This document shows positions 25,201 through 40,200 of a stretch of DNA of 64,000 nt, piece after piece. Each line of letters begins with the position of its first letter. The stretch's first letter is position 1. The position numbers and the translations under genes were made by a program. This DNA comes from Owenia fusiformis (taxonomy: Eukaryota > Annelida > Polychaeta > Sabellida > Oweniidae): NCBI GenBank assembly GCA_903813345.2, contig CAIIXF020000005.1, positions 34,291,375 through 34,355,374 of the forward strand. The letters are read 5' to 3'. The notes below the pieces were generated by a model. That model saw nothing but the letters and a program-made list of their open reading frames with translations, made no database searches and had not been told where the DNA came from.

Positions 25201-28200
25201 TTGAATACGTGGTGTAAAAGTTAATGGGTTAAAGTATCAAAAAGGCAAAACTGAATTAAAAATTGTGTATAGGGGAAAAAACTTTCATCTTTTATCTGCA
25301 AGACCATGCAAAAAATGTCTGAAAATATTGATTGGTTTGTCTATGGTGCTGATATACTTTTGGGTACATTTTTTTGAGACACCCTATATATTGTCACTCA
25401 CATCTTACTCAATCTCAATTCTTCTTCTTATCTTTCTTCCATATGCAGGCTTCTTAATATTTTCATTTTTTATGTTTTTCCTCAAATTTCTCAAATTCCT
25501 CTAGTTTTGTATCATTCTCTGTAAACCAATATCTGACAAGATGTTTGACTCACAGGTAACTAAATTAAGACTATATTTACAGGAATATTTCAGAAACTCA
25601 TAAGCTATGAAGTATAAACACTACAACATTCAGTATAAGCTACATAACAGAGCTCAAGTAGGTTTTCTGAGTGCAAAATCAACATAACCAGCAACTAACA
25701 AATCCAAGAATTAGGACCTACATAGACTGAGATGGTAAATCATACACAGGAATATAATAATTCATCATTAGGTATCTATAACCTGTGTAATGTCAAATTT
25801 TGCTGCTTAATTTTTGGTTGCCATAACAACAGCATTGTTTCCATAGACACCAAGCTGGAAGTAGGAGGGATATCAAGCTCATATCAAAAACTTTACTGAA
25901 TCCAGGATTTGTTCTTTCCATATCTGTGCAGCTAAGCTCAATTAAATGATACAGAGTAAAACTGATTGTTGATAAGGATATTGTTACCATAGAAACCACA
26001 ACAATATGGAAGACTTTTTTGAAGAACATAATCCCCATATGCAAAGATATCAGGTAATGTACAGATGCAGTTAACATTTATATACAAAAATGATCAAAAA
26101 TAGCTATGTAAACTTAACCTTCTATATGCTTTTATCACATACTTGGATGTGTTTGAAGTACATAAAACAGGTATGCAGAGTTCTATTTTCATCATCGGGC
26201 AGATTAGCCTCAGGATAATCTTGATATCCTGCACCTCCAATAGAATAATCTATATTTATTCCATACTTGGATGTGTTTGAGGTACACAAAACAGGTATGC
26301 AGAGTTGTATTTTCATCATCAGGCAGATATATCAAATTAGCCTCAGGATAATCTTGATATCCTGAACCTCCAATAGAATAATCTATATTTATTCCATACT
26401 TGGATGTGTTTGAGGTACACACAGCAGGTTTGTAAATAGTTGTATTTTCAACAGGTAGGATAAGGTTTTACATCCTGACTAGCGAGCAGATACTGTATAC
26501 TATATCTGCCCACTCACTACATTATAATAGCCACCGCATGTTAGTGCATCTCGTTCCGTTCACAACCTAAAGAATATCTTTGTCGTGAAGGTTCTAAAGA
26601 CATTTTTAATCTCAGTAGGTCTGATTTTAATTTATCAGAACAGAACTGGTAAAAGAAGATGACAAATGTGAAATCTATGTGAACACAATATTATATCATC
26701 CCCATAAAACTGACAAATGTGGGGATGGGGACTGTATGATCTTTGCAAGAAAATTTACTAAATCCCTTAACTTTATTCTTTCACTAAATTTCACATGATT
26801 CCTAAGTACATTGTACATGTTGGGAAATGGTCGAGTATCACACTGATATTTTTAGAGTTCTCCCCCTTCCTCTATCTACATTTCATATGATAAATGAATT
26901 GCATTTCCTAAATCCCCTTATTAATGTACTAAACTCCTCATTTGATATATATTGAATACATGTATGTGCAAAATCAATGAAACAGCTGTTCATAGAAATG
27001 AAGAAATAACAAAGGAATAACATGCAAAATGTCACCACCTGCCATTTGTTACAGACACCAAACACAAAACGATACTCGGTGAATGATGAACCTTTCCTGA
27101 CAGCTGGTACTCTGATATCTAAAGCAGACCATGATCCTTTCATATTGACTTCGCATATCCAAAAATGGTACCATGGAAGTCTAAGCATAAGATTAGCAAA
27201 GATACTTATACTAATCCTACCAGAAGAGAAATATCAATTATGATATCCCACTTGTAATACCATCAAAAGAGCAATCCAAAGCCAGTTTTACTGCATCTCT
27301 AGTAGTTGATGAAACATATCGAAAGCTTTCAGGTCGAATTATCTACTTCACTATGTGAAAACAAAATGACAGCTTTGATGTGTTTTTTATTAGACCTGAT
27401 CATTTCCTTATATTCAGTAGCTAACAATAAAGGGCTTTATCCAAGAATTCTGGAACAGTATAGAGCTATGAAGATTAAAATTGTTGTAAATAACTTTTCA
27501 GAGCATGTTGGCACCAATATAACCTTAAAATCGGAATATTTCAAAACCCAGTTTTACAGCCCAAAATGTCTGTATATTTCATGAATTTGAATACTGAATT
27601 TCATGTCTTTAAAAGCAGTTTCTAGATTCTTTGACAAATCTCATATCAATAGGAGCGTGAAATTGGCATTTTTGTCATCAATTTGATCAATGGGTAGATG
27701 CATTTTAAAATATTTATCTTCTACTATCTTCATTATCTTGGGTAAATCATTCTCAATTCTATATGCTTTACATCTTGAGTAAACAATTCTCACATTGATG
27801 CTCCCATATCTTGAGTAAATCATTTTCATCTGTATCTATATGCTCCTTGCCTTTTTCTTGAGTAAACAATTCTCACTTCTGTCTATGCGCTCCCATATCT
27901 TGGGTAAACCATTTTCACCTCCATCTGTATGTTCCCATATCATGGCTTGAGTAAACAATACCTCTATCTATGTGCTCCCATTTCTTTGTTAACATTTCTC
28001 ATCTCTATCTATGCGCTCCCATATCTTGGGTAAACCATTATCACATCTATCTATATGTTCCCATATCTTAGGAATCATTCTTAAATCATTCTTACCTCTG
28101 TCTATGTGCTCCCATGCCTCGGGTAAAAGATGAAGGAAGACATCACCAAGGAGACCACCAACAGCAAAACTCAACAGCAGCTTAAGCCGCGATGCAGCAG

Positions 28201-31200
28201 CTGAAATTATATGTAAAGAACATATAGATAACATTCGAACATGACTGTATTCACCCCTTCTTTAAACTGTGAACAAAGTCAATATTTCACCCAGTTTTTA
28301 TTTGTCGATGCAATACCTGGTCTGTACTGTGTTCTGTTGAGTGCACCAGAAGTAGGAAATGAAGTGACGATTTTGGAAAATTTTGTTGAGTTGTCTTGTT
28401 TGAATCATAATAAAGACCCCAGATCAGGTATTATATTGAGTAATAAATACCTTAGGGCTAGGCACAAAAGCTTTCAGAAAATGTTTGTGCCTAACCCTGC
28501 GGTATTTATTCATCAATATAATACCTGCTCTTTGAAACATGACAGAAATTCTGGTGATAATAAGACCAAAAAAACATTCATATTAATATTATTTATGTTC
28601 AAAGATCCATAGGCTCGTTTAAAAGGGATTAATAGTGTTTTAATATATTTAAAGGGATTTACATTAACTGGCTTCGAGATAATAATGGGATGAGTTTAAA
28701 TAGTTTACTATGTGATACATAAGCTTTAGGGATTACAACTCTAGTTAGATAAGTCTTACAGGATTACCATTGATAAAAGCAGATAAATAAGACACTAGAA
28801 TGAGGCTTTGTCAACCTTCAGCGAGAAAGGTGTAACATTACCTGGATTGTACAATCGATAAATTAAAGAAGACTTTAAAGCCTATAAAGCTTTGAAATCT
28901 CGTTAATCGATGCAATGTTAAAAATATTGGTTTATAAGTTCAACAACCCGAAATTTCATGATTAATCACAATATTTACATTAATAACAGGGTCCGGATCC
29001 CATAGTATGCCATTTAAGTTTTAGTTTTTATGACTCCAAGCAACACTTTTGAATAAATCATGAAATTAAGTGACAGAGTTTTTACGATTGAGGTGTATGA
29101 CAGTCTTGTCCAACCAAAACAAATACATGTGGTGACATCTATTCAGTTTTATTGGTCTATTCTTTGTATTGCTCATTTGCTAGCAATGGTAGGGATTGAC
29201 GCAATCATTAAATTAATGAATCTTTCTATTCCATTTAATCTAAGAACATTCTACAGGTTCATATAACATCTATTTTTCAAAGTCTATTATAGTAATTGAT
29301 GCAGTCAAGGAAAGATTAGATCATTCATTCTATTCTACTAATTTTATTACTAATACTAATCTTCCTTCCATAGAGTCAATTGTACCAGGTCATTCAAACA
29401 ATTTTACTGATTCTATACACCATCTAACTTTTTTAAAGTCTACTAGTATTTTATCGACTGACACATTTGACATGATTGATAAATGAATAGAAGAATTAAT
29501 AGATTATTTCGATTCTATAGAACATCTATACTATCGCTTAATATAATAATCATAATCATCTAGTGAAGAACAGATCATCCATTCAAAACTAATGAATCTT
29601 CATGTACTTGACATCTTCATACATTTCTTATAGTCTACTTTCACTGGCATGTAGCGATTATAGCGGTCCTGTCTTGGCTTATTGAATTGTTACGAAGTTA
29701 CGTATGCGGTGCGGAAGTTAGAGAGCAAATGACCATCATTTCAATGTAATAGTTTATGCAGGAAAATTGAAATTAGGCCATTGGAGTATTTGTTTCATGC
29801 ATTTGTAAAACGTTACCCACTCATAGGTCATACTTATCGTTAAACCAATAACTCAAATATATGCTCTTGTACACCGATCACCTGTTGAAATTAATACAGG
29901 CCGATTTCAACAAATGTAAACGGCGATATATTTAAAATCGTATTCAAGCATGACCACGTCCCAACTTCTTTTGTTTTCTTTACAACTAAGCTATGACTGC
30001 AGTCTATTCAGTGTTGTGTATCGAACCTTGTTTATTATAAAAATAGTGCAACAACAAGCAGAATTCACACATTTACCTTATACTTATTCTCAACTGAAGA
30101 CATTGAATTTATCTCTTAGGTTTTACATTATAAATATCTTAACATGCAGAATACGAAAATAGAGGCTTAGGCCCAACTTTGTATGAATTTTATGAGAATA
30201 ATCTGATTTTAGAGAAATGAAAAGAAAAATGTCCACACACTACACAAAATATTTATGGTTCCCCGGGAATACGTATGTGCTGCTTGTATATTAGAATCGT
30301 ATTCCAGTTACAGAAAGAAGTACATATCATGCTAAACTATATACAACAGTTATGCACTTGGAGGTTTTGGATACAGGGAATATCCCGAGGGATACATAAT
30401 ATGTCTTCCCTTAGTCCCTCGGGAAGAAATATTGTATATCTCTCGGGATATTCCCTGTATCCAAAACCTCCAATTGCATAACCCCTATATATTGGCCAAG
30501 GGATAATCCCAATATCCTGACTATAGGATAATATGTTTATCCCATACCAATCTTGGTCATCTGGTTCACATTGTTAAATCGTGGAAATATTTTAGAATAT
30601 TCATGTCCAGTTTTGTTTTCTTGGCCGTTGGCGGATTTTCATGTTCTCTCAAATAATCCCATATTTATTTTCTCGAATTTTTTATTGATAAAGTGGATGC
30701 TCTTTCCCTTTTTTAACTATCAAACAGACCCTGATTGTCTGTGTTTTCTCCATTGCCGTTTACAGTCATTCCGCGAACGTTACAAATTATGAACAAATAT
30801 GCAAGCGGCGATTATGACGTAGCGGGCAGATATACTACATCTGCCCGCTTGGAGCGGGACGTAAAGCTTTATCCCATGGTTGCAAGGAGGATATAGATCG
30901 AATATCACATGATGATATATTTGATATGTGGATCAAGATATCATATTTTAGCAAACAATTTACAAACCATCGAATATCACTTTTAAACTATCGAATATCA
31001 CATCTTAAATAGAGGATATCCTATGATTTATGAGTGATATGATTTTTATCCACGAATGGATATGATATCTGCACGAGTGAGCGTAGCGAGAGATTAAAAT
31101 CATATCACGAGTAAATCATAGGATGTTCTTTATATTCCATAGTTAAAGTCATCATCAGAATCTTCGGGAATTAAGTGATCTAAAACGAATTTTCCAAACG

Positions 31201-34200
31201 ATACGGCGATATTGACACTTAGCCTCGTTTTGAGTCTGAAGTAGCAAAAATCCATAAACCATGGCATACGGCGCCGCATGTCATGGCTAAAACACCGTAT
31301 GCTATGGTTAAGTGAAAATTTGCCAAAAATATCATATTTTACCACTGATTTCAAAAATACCGTTTTTATTTTGACATGTTATCCTATGGATATCATGCTA
31401 ACTATGGAATAATATAGGAATATCCTATGGCTCTGAAAAAATATCACTTATATCCATGAGTGGATATTGATATCTTCGCGAGTGAGCGCAGCGAATGAGT
31501 GAATATACTGATATCCATGAGTGGATATAAGTGATATTTTTGAAAAACTATAGGATTGTCCGTTTCATCCCATTGGGAATTATTATCCAGCGAACATTGA
31601 ATAGTCAGATAAATTGCAATGGAAATTCCATTTCGTCTGACATTTTGATTGCGATAATTCAACGTGACGTAACAGAGTGGTTTGTATTTAATGCGAACGC
31701 CGTAAAAACAGGATCCCAAAAAATAAAAATATATAATAAATATATAATTCAATTCAATTAAATTCAATTTATTTCATATTTCTTATATAATATACACTAT
31801 AAAAACAAGCCGCTAGACTCCCCAGTGGGTATATGTTGCGGTCTAACAGAAATCATTAAAATGACATCTAGACTACATATAAAAGAAAACACTTATATTA
31901 TGTTACATGTAGGTATATAAAAATGGTATTAACAATTAATCTAAGGATGTACAATGTAAAAATGTTACAAAAATCAGGTATCAGTATAAAATCAACAGTA
32001 TAGTATGATATTGGTATTATACATTATCGATAGATGAGTAGTTTTTTATATGAAGATTTGAAAATATTTAGAGTGGAGCATTTTTTAATATCATGTGGTA
32101 GAGCATTCCAAAGATTAGGACCTAGATAGCGAAGGGAAAGTTTAGAGCATTTAGGGATATGAAAAAAATGCAATTGTCTTGTGTAATGATGATGAATATT
32201 AATGTTGATATCAAACAAGTCTTGAAATAGATTTTTTGGAAGACTGAGGTGCTTATTAAAGATTTTGTACATGAACTGACCAGTACAATATCTGTTGACA
32301 TCAAAAATATTTAATATGTTAAGATCTTCAAATAAGGGAGCGGAGTGAGAAAGTCTATCCTTATTTAAAGCTAGCCTTAAGAATTGTTTCTGCAGTTTAT
32401 GTAGACGATCATAAAATGATTTAAATGTGTTACCCCAGATTATGTTGCAATAATTTAATTGAGAGTGTATCAATGAGTAGTAAATTGTTTTCAAACTGTC
32501 TATTTGAAGTAGATGTTTAATGTGATAAAGAGAACCAATGACGCGAGAAATCTTTGTTTCAATAGATTTTATGTGCTCTTTAAATGTCAAGTTTTTATCA
32601 ATAATAATTCCAAGAAAGTCAATTTTATCCCGGAAATTTATGTTCTCATTGCGTATTTTGAGATTCAGATTTGTTTGATTTTTTGGGGTCCAAATAGAAT
32701 AGCATTGGTTTTGCCAATATTAAGTGAAAGTTTGTTTGCTTTTATCCAGTCATCTATTGAATTCAAGTTTGCATTAGTTCATTTAAATCATAATCACTAT
32801 CAAGAAGATTGGTGTCATCAGCAAACATAATCAATTTTAGATTAGGGTCAACAAAAGGCAGATCATTTATGTAAAGAATAAATAATAGTGGTCCAAGCAC
32901 CGAGCCCTGCGGAACACCACAATTTAGAGATGATTGTTTAGATTCATAATTGTTAATGGTGACATATTGTTTGCGGTCTTTTAAATAACTTTCAAACCAG
33001 GACTTAGCTATTCCTCTGATGCCATAATATTCAAGTTTTTGTATCAAAATGTCATGATTAATAGTGTCAAAGGCCTTGGAAAAATCTAATGTTATGCCAA
33101 TGCTCGTTTTCCCCAAATCAGTTGATTTTCGAATTTGTTCAATGAAATATAAAATGGCCATGTAGGTAGAGTTGAATTTCTGAAATCCAAATTGATAAGT
33201 AAAAATAATTTCAAAACGTTCTAAAAAACCAGTGAGTTTGGCGTGCATGAGCTTTTCTAACAATTTAGAAAATACCGATAAAACTGAAATTGGTCTATAG
33301 TTCGAAGGATTTGTAGTGACTCCTTTTTTAAATACAGGTGTTACTTTGGCCAATTTGAGGGCGTCTGGGAAAATACCAGATTTAAAAGATAAGTTAAATA
33401 TATACAAGAGCGGATCAATTAAAAACTGTCTTACAGACTTAATAAGTGATGGTAGAATCCCATCAGGTCCAGGTGAGGAAGATTTTAGAAGACATATTTC
33501 TAATTCAAGCTCAATTTTTGAGGTCTTTTTGAGATAAATAGATGATTGAACTTTTTGAGCTCTTGCTAGGTATTCACAAACAATCGTTTTGCTGAATTAA
33601 TAAAAAAAATTGAAAAAATCAAAACCATCGAATATCACTTTTGAAACCATCGAATATCAATTTGAAACCATCGAATATCACCTTTCAAAAAGTGATATTC
33701 GATGGTTTCAAAAGTGATATTCGATGATTTGGGAATTGTTTGCTAAAATATGATATCTTCATCCACGTATCAATTATATCTTCACGTGATATTCGATCTA
33801 TATCCTTGTAACCATGGGATAAATAAGGGTTATGTACTGGGAGGTTTGGGATACGGGGTTTTTCCAGAGGGAGATATGCATATCTACCTGAGGGACCGTA
33901 GGGACAGAAAGTAGATGTGCATATCTCACGAGGGATGAACCCAATATCCAAACCGACCGTACATAACTGCTTTATCCTATACCAAGTAGAGTTTTCAGTA
34001 GTACAAGGTGTAAAAAATAAACAAATCATTCATATGCAAAGTCATTTTATTGCATTTCCACTTTTTGGAAGCGGGAAGATACGCCCCGAAGCGGGAAGAT
34101 ATGCACCGAAGCGGGAGATATGACGGGAGATGTGGAGGTCTTGATATGGAAACCTCAAAATCAGGATACGGGATATATCTTACCAACTTATCTCCCTAAA

Positions 34201-37200
34201 ACCCTACTTGGCATAGGATAAATCAAGATAATTTCTACTCGCATCTAGTCTATTCCACATGTTTGGGGAAAGTGTACAGGAAAATCTCCATGTTCAATTG
34301 ATGTATGATCAACCCTCATAGGGGTCAATCCAGTTGTCCGAAACCCAGTTGTCCGAAACTCAAATCTCCGAAACCCAGTTGTCTGAAACCAAGTTCTCCA
34401 AAAATTAGGGGATCTTATCAAAAAATACAATTTCTTAAAACGAATCTTGTCGCAACCTCTGCGAATCACGACAGCATAACATTTGAATCACGTTGACATC
34501 ATTGCAAAATTAGGCTAAATATGCTAAGTCAAGACGTTAATTAGCCCACGAAAGTTCATGGGTAACTTGAGAACTACAAAATACAACCAAATACTTTTCG
34601 AACGTACAATAGCAATATTTCTCACCCAACGTCTTCATAGTTTTAGGAACGTATTTTAAACGCATGATAGCCAAATATATCAAGATACTATATCTGCCTA
34701 AATGAAGTTATCTAGTGTTGACAAAGTTTTGAAATATATTTTATCCAGATCCATCAGAAATTAACTTAGCCAATACATTTGTTCATGAGAATTCTTTAAT
34801 TCTACCTCGTTCCCAATACGTCCTCAGACAGACAAGAAATTGAAGTCACACCCGTTTGTTTGCGTGGCATATTTATACGTATACGCACTTTCTCTGATTA
34901 TTGTCAAACAAATACATTTCAGGAGAAGAACATAAAAAACAAATGCCTGAAACGAATGCCGAAACATAAATCCCAAGTGATTAAGTTTAGAATGTTTTAT
35001 TCTTTTACGATTTGATAAGAGACTGAGACTAAGAAATTAAATGCGACGAAATATTTTGACAACGTAATTTGTATACTGTTTTATTCTTAAAGTTCTATGC
35101 GATACCTTATTTTATCTGTTTCAAAATGTTTCATTTTATTTTGCCTATATAAAAGAGATTGAAGAAGATAAGATAAACTGTTCCGTAATATATATTGTGT
35201 TTTAATAACCTTTTTTAGAATCACAATGTAAAATAAATCTCCCGTTCCTGCCATTCTGGTAACGCCATGCAATGGATGCAATTCAAAGTGAGAGAGAGAG
35301 ATCTATGAATATCAGAATGCGTCCATGCCATTAATTTGGCCAAATACATGGCATGAAACTGACGTAAGCTTAAGTAAGCTACGCCCCCCCCCTTTCTCTG
35401 GTAAATTATGACTTTATTTTTCGGAGTAATGGGTTTCGGACAACTGGGTTTCGGGGAATTGGGTTTCGGACAACTGGGTTTCGGACAACTGGGGTGTCAA
35501 TATATACGAATCGAATGTATTCTCGTGTGCATTACAATATCCCCATTGAAACATTTTTGGCCTGCAATGGACGTATAATGAATTAGAATATGAGGCCGTG
35601 TTATCATTCTAATGTAAAGTCATGGTATTTACTGTAGTATTGGGTTGCAAGTTAATATCAGATTCAATGCAAATTAATCATCTAATATCAGATGCGCGAT
35701 CAGTCCAATAATCTAATTTCAGGTCATCAGTTCGATATCTAGCACTTGTTCTAACGACACGGTATTACTAGACTATCATATTATAAATACACACACATAT
35801 AAAACAATCAAACTGGTACACGATATAAGCACGACTGCTCTTTCAATTGAGTATAAATGTTGATAAACTTACCCGGAAGCCAAGACATACACGTTTAGAC
35901 GATGCTATTTTCAGTTCAGTGTAAGAGTAAATGCCCGGATATCGAGGCTTTTTCGTGTAAAGTTTTAACCAAGCATCTAAAATCGGGTTATATTGCGTGT
36001 AGAATTTATCGATATCAGGGCCGCTACATGCCAGTGTACTTTAGTATCAATTTATACAACTGACACAATCAAGTGGTACCCCTACTTACTTATTGGGTGT
36101 CATATGCAAATTCATTGAATTTTTCAATATGTAATATTAATGTGTTCAATAACCAGTTTCACCACCAGGTGGCTCGTTCAGGTCAGATAGCATGGTGGGT
36201 ATAGTAGAAAGTTCCCTTTAACTTAAACATGCATCTGTTTTAGTGGTTTAGTGTATGTAATAGTTATGCAAATTAAAAATGCCCAGTAAAATAAAATGTT
36301 ATCTGTCCAATACAAGAAAAGATATTTCCCATTTTGTGATTTTATAACATGGGGTCTATGATCTCTCTGATATAGAAGTCACATTTTCAAAAAAAATTAA
36401 AGGACGATTCTCGGTTTGGAGAATAGTCTCCTGGGCTAAAATTTTTTTTCATGAAAAATATAGAAATATTACCCAAATTAAACTTTGAATATTCAAAAGA
36501 GAACATTTAAATCTACAAGATGTAAAAATAACAAATTGGTCTGAAGCAGGGATAATGCTCAATTAGACCGATTCAATAAAACACAAGTCTCGATTTGGGG
36601 AAAGAAGTTCAATAGTGTACTGCGCTAATATTTTTTTGCGAAAAATCTATAAATATTACCCAAATTAAATTATGACTATTCAAAAGAAGACATTCAAATC
36701 TATATTATGTAAAAAAAATCAAATTTGTCCGAAGCAGGGATAATGCTCATTTAGATTGATGAACTTCGTTCTCCAAACCGAGAATCGTCCTTTTCAAAGT
36801 TGATCAATTATTTTCGAAACCATATTTTGAGATGAACTTTTATATGTAGATTTCAAATATGATATCTCTTTCACTGAATTTTGAATATTTAATGACATAA
36901 ATCAAAATTATTTCTACATTGAGTCAATTACAATAATAGCCAGGTAATAATATTTTTCATGTTTTATGTTGCAATGTTTAAACTTTGTAATATTTATGAG
37001 CCAGAATGTGATGTCTAAATAAAAGAGATAAATGAATAATTTCAGTGACCAATCAATATATACTAAGTACAAGTAATAAACAAGACAAATGGGCAATAAC
37101 AATAGCTCCCCCATGTGAGCTAAAAATGATAAATAAAAGTAATAAAATTGTTTCAAACACATGTTGTTACCATATGTTGGTATTCATTTCCCGTTTCTGT

Positions 37201-40200
37201 CATCACTATCAAGGAAGATCTGGTGATGTATATTCAAATAATTTAATGATATAATGCTAATAACTTGTTCTAGCTTTAAAAAATAGTACTCTTGCATCAC
37301 TCCCATATACATATACATTATACCAAAACTAGACAATGGGTTTCATTCAAAAACTAATTTTCTAAAATTTTGTTTAATATCATTTCAAGGTCAGGACTTT
37401 GCAGCCTCTTGTATATCCCAAAGTCTCCTTGAGGAGAAGCTTAATACCAGTTCAAATATCAGTTTTCACAATCTACTCTGGGCTGATCCATGGCTATTGA
37501 TGCATTTCTTATTCAACAACATTTCTAATCTAAAACAATTCTGTTATTTTCTAATTTTCCCGAGTCAACTGATAAACTTCAATAAGATACCTGATTGTTT
37601 ACATGCAGAGCCCACCCCCAACTTGTATGAACTAGGTGTATATGAGGTTATTTTTAGGTTTGGGAAACTATAAGATATTCTGAAGTAAATCAAGATTTTA
37701 TTTTTAAGTGATCGTCAAGATAGAAGAAAATAATACATATATAAATAGCCAACAACACTTTTTCCTTATTTGTAATTTTCAATAACCTTAACAACTTATG
37801 TAGGTGAAACTAATATACTGGGCGTTTAGTCTGCATGTACAAGATAATATTCAGCATTACTAGGCTGGTGTCATGTTTCAAGTTCAGCACCATACAACAA
37901 GGTCAAACAGATGATCTTAATTGGTCAACTATAGCACAGGCTCAGTGCATTTATACAGGTCAAGGTCATCAAAGGTCATGATTCAAAAATGTCATTGGAT
38001 AATCATAATATTACAGGAATATTATTGCAATGGTAATTTTGGAAATATTTTTTAAGTAACCAAAACACCTTTTTGGTCGAAACATCACTATAAAAGCCAT
38101 GCTTGTAAGCATCAATGAGCCTATATATTTTATTTTTTCATGATTTTATTTTAAACCATGATGAACCATTATATGAGAGTAACCTTCCTTATGAAACGGT
38201 AAGTGTTAATTAGTATCTTGTCTCTATATATACCCCTCCTTCCTAATTGCCAGTACTTCAATATATACAACAACACCAGCACTTGCTAAGCGGTGCACTA
38301 ACCTCCAATAAGCTAATCCCCTGATAATCCCTTTACAAATCTGCATAAGTAATACAGTAGAATTACAAATGAGAGGTGATTTACAAGCTCCCAAAATGTG
38401 TTTCTTTTTCTTATGGTGCATATACATGGAAACTAAACAGGCATTCTGACATAAACCTATCTGTATTTTTTATACTCAAGGGGTCATTCAGATCCTAAGT
38501 TTTTGTGGTATCTAGTGCAGAAGGATTACCAGTTGGCAGGTATACCTGTGTGAATTTATTGTGGATATAGCACTGTAACTCTGGACCAGGATATACTATG
38601 AATATGATCAACACAACACCGGTAAGACAAGACAAAATAATTGTTATACATATAAATGTCTATTTGTGTGTAGCATGGGGTTGTTTTCTACTGTACCTGT
38701 AGGCCTAGATTGATTAAGATTTTTTCAGTTGCTTGATTATACTCGTTCAACACTGGTGAGTCATAGAAGTTAACAGATACAGAGCATTCTCTGAATCAGA
38801 AAGCTCATAAAGCTATCTCCATCAGAGACTCAGGTTTAATAGTATAATACACTATACTTAAAAGCTGAACCAATCCATAGAACCTACCTACTACAGAGGC
38901 CCGAAGCCACCTTTTGCCAGGGGGGATTCACAATTGACAATTTTGGCCCAAAGTTTGAATTTTGCTCAGAGAGGGTGGGGGGGGGGTTAAGGGGATTTGG
39001 GCCTACTACTGGGCCAACTTTAATGCCTAAGGCTCAAGTACTGTCAATAAACATGTAGTTTCAATAAAGCAACCATAAAAACAAAACTAGTATGAGAACT
39101 TCAGTGCAATCATATCTTCAACATAATAAATGGCACTCTGTGAAATACAGACCCATACCATAAGCTCGCTAATCTCTTCATGTAAGACTAGTTCTGAAGT
39201 GACAGGTCCAAATTGACAGTTATTCAAATGTCAGGTATTCAGTAGAAAGGTATTCAGTAGAAAGGTTTTCACCTGTTAGGTATTCAACTGACAGATATCA
39301 TCAAGGCCAAGGAGGAGGGACCATTTCATGATAAATCCCCACAAAAAGATTCTCCATCTTAAAGCTTCTTCTGATTTTCACTAGGGCTTTAGACTCCGGA
39401 GATTCTACGGGGTCTGATGTCTTTAGACCTTCTTGCTCCAGAGTCTAATAGGTTTTCCGGAGTCTAAAGTGTTTTTTCCGGAGTCTGATTTTACATTTTT
39501 TGTCACATTATATGTGGTAAAACACTCGAGAAAATACATAAAACTGGATACAAACAAGGAATAGGAAGTCAGAAACCTTTTAGCAATGTACATGTACATG
39601 TATACTGTATTGTGATTAAAATAGGAAGATAATCTTAAGTTGTATTTTGAAAAGTATACTAATAGGATATCTCAGAACCAAAGTTGGACATTTTAAAGGA
39701 TGATAAAATTTTGAGTAACACTAGCCATAATATTACTTACTCTGAGACTCAGAGTCTGGTAGTAACAAAAAGAAACTCTCCTTAAACAAGCAATGTCAAA
39801 CTATTGGAAAGCATAAATATTACTAGGGATATCAATCATAGTATGAGAATATCAAAGTACCTCTGAGATAATACGAAAAACCAGCTTGAATAACAAAAAC
39901 ATCTGTCTTTTGACTTTTCCATATTACTTTGCTATACTGTAAGACCCCAATATGAACATGTTGCCCTTTGTGAAAAGAAAGGGCAAGAGAACCAAGGAAG
40001 CATCAATATTCTGGTAAGGTAATTCATAGGATTGAACACTATGTGAGGAATTAATTCAATTCTATCATAGACCACAACACAGGCAGCAAACATTGCCTCA
40101 TGGGAATCCATGATTAAATAAATGCCTGAACGCAGCAAAATCTCATATAAAGTGAATAATTCATTTCGCCAAAATACAAATCACATTATAGTATACTTTA

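Larger units (their letters stand above)
30868..33822. mobile_element. Foldback-type element with nested LINE
   Basis: About 140-bp inverted arms, 30868-31005 and 33672-33822, share TATCCCATGGTT, GGATATAGATCGAATATCAC, GATATCATATTTTAGCAAAC and CATCGAATATCAC. Inside are two more imperfect palindromes (31005-31137 and 31418-31560) and the LINE at 31741-33600. The AAACCATCGAATATCACTTT motif is repeated near both inner ends. No transposase seen. Confidence 0.65.

Noticed and set aside
28241-28612. 123-codon open frame on the + strand
   Set aside because: It reads through the 103-bp palindrome at 28425-28527, lies in an intron on the opposite strand and has no recognisable domain.
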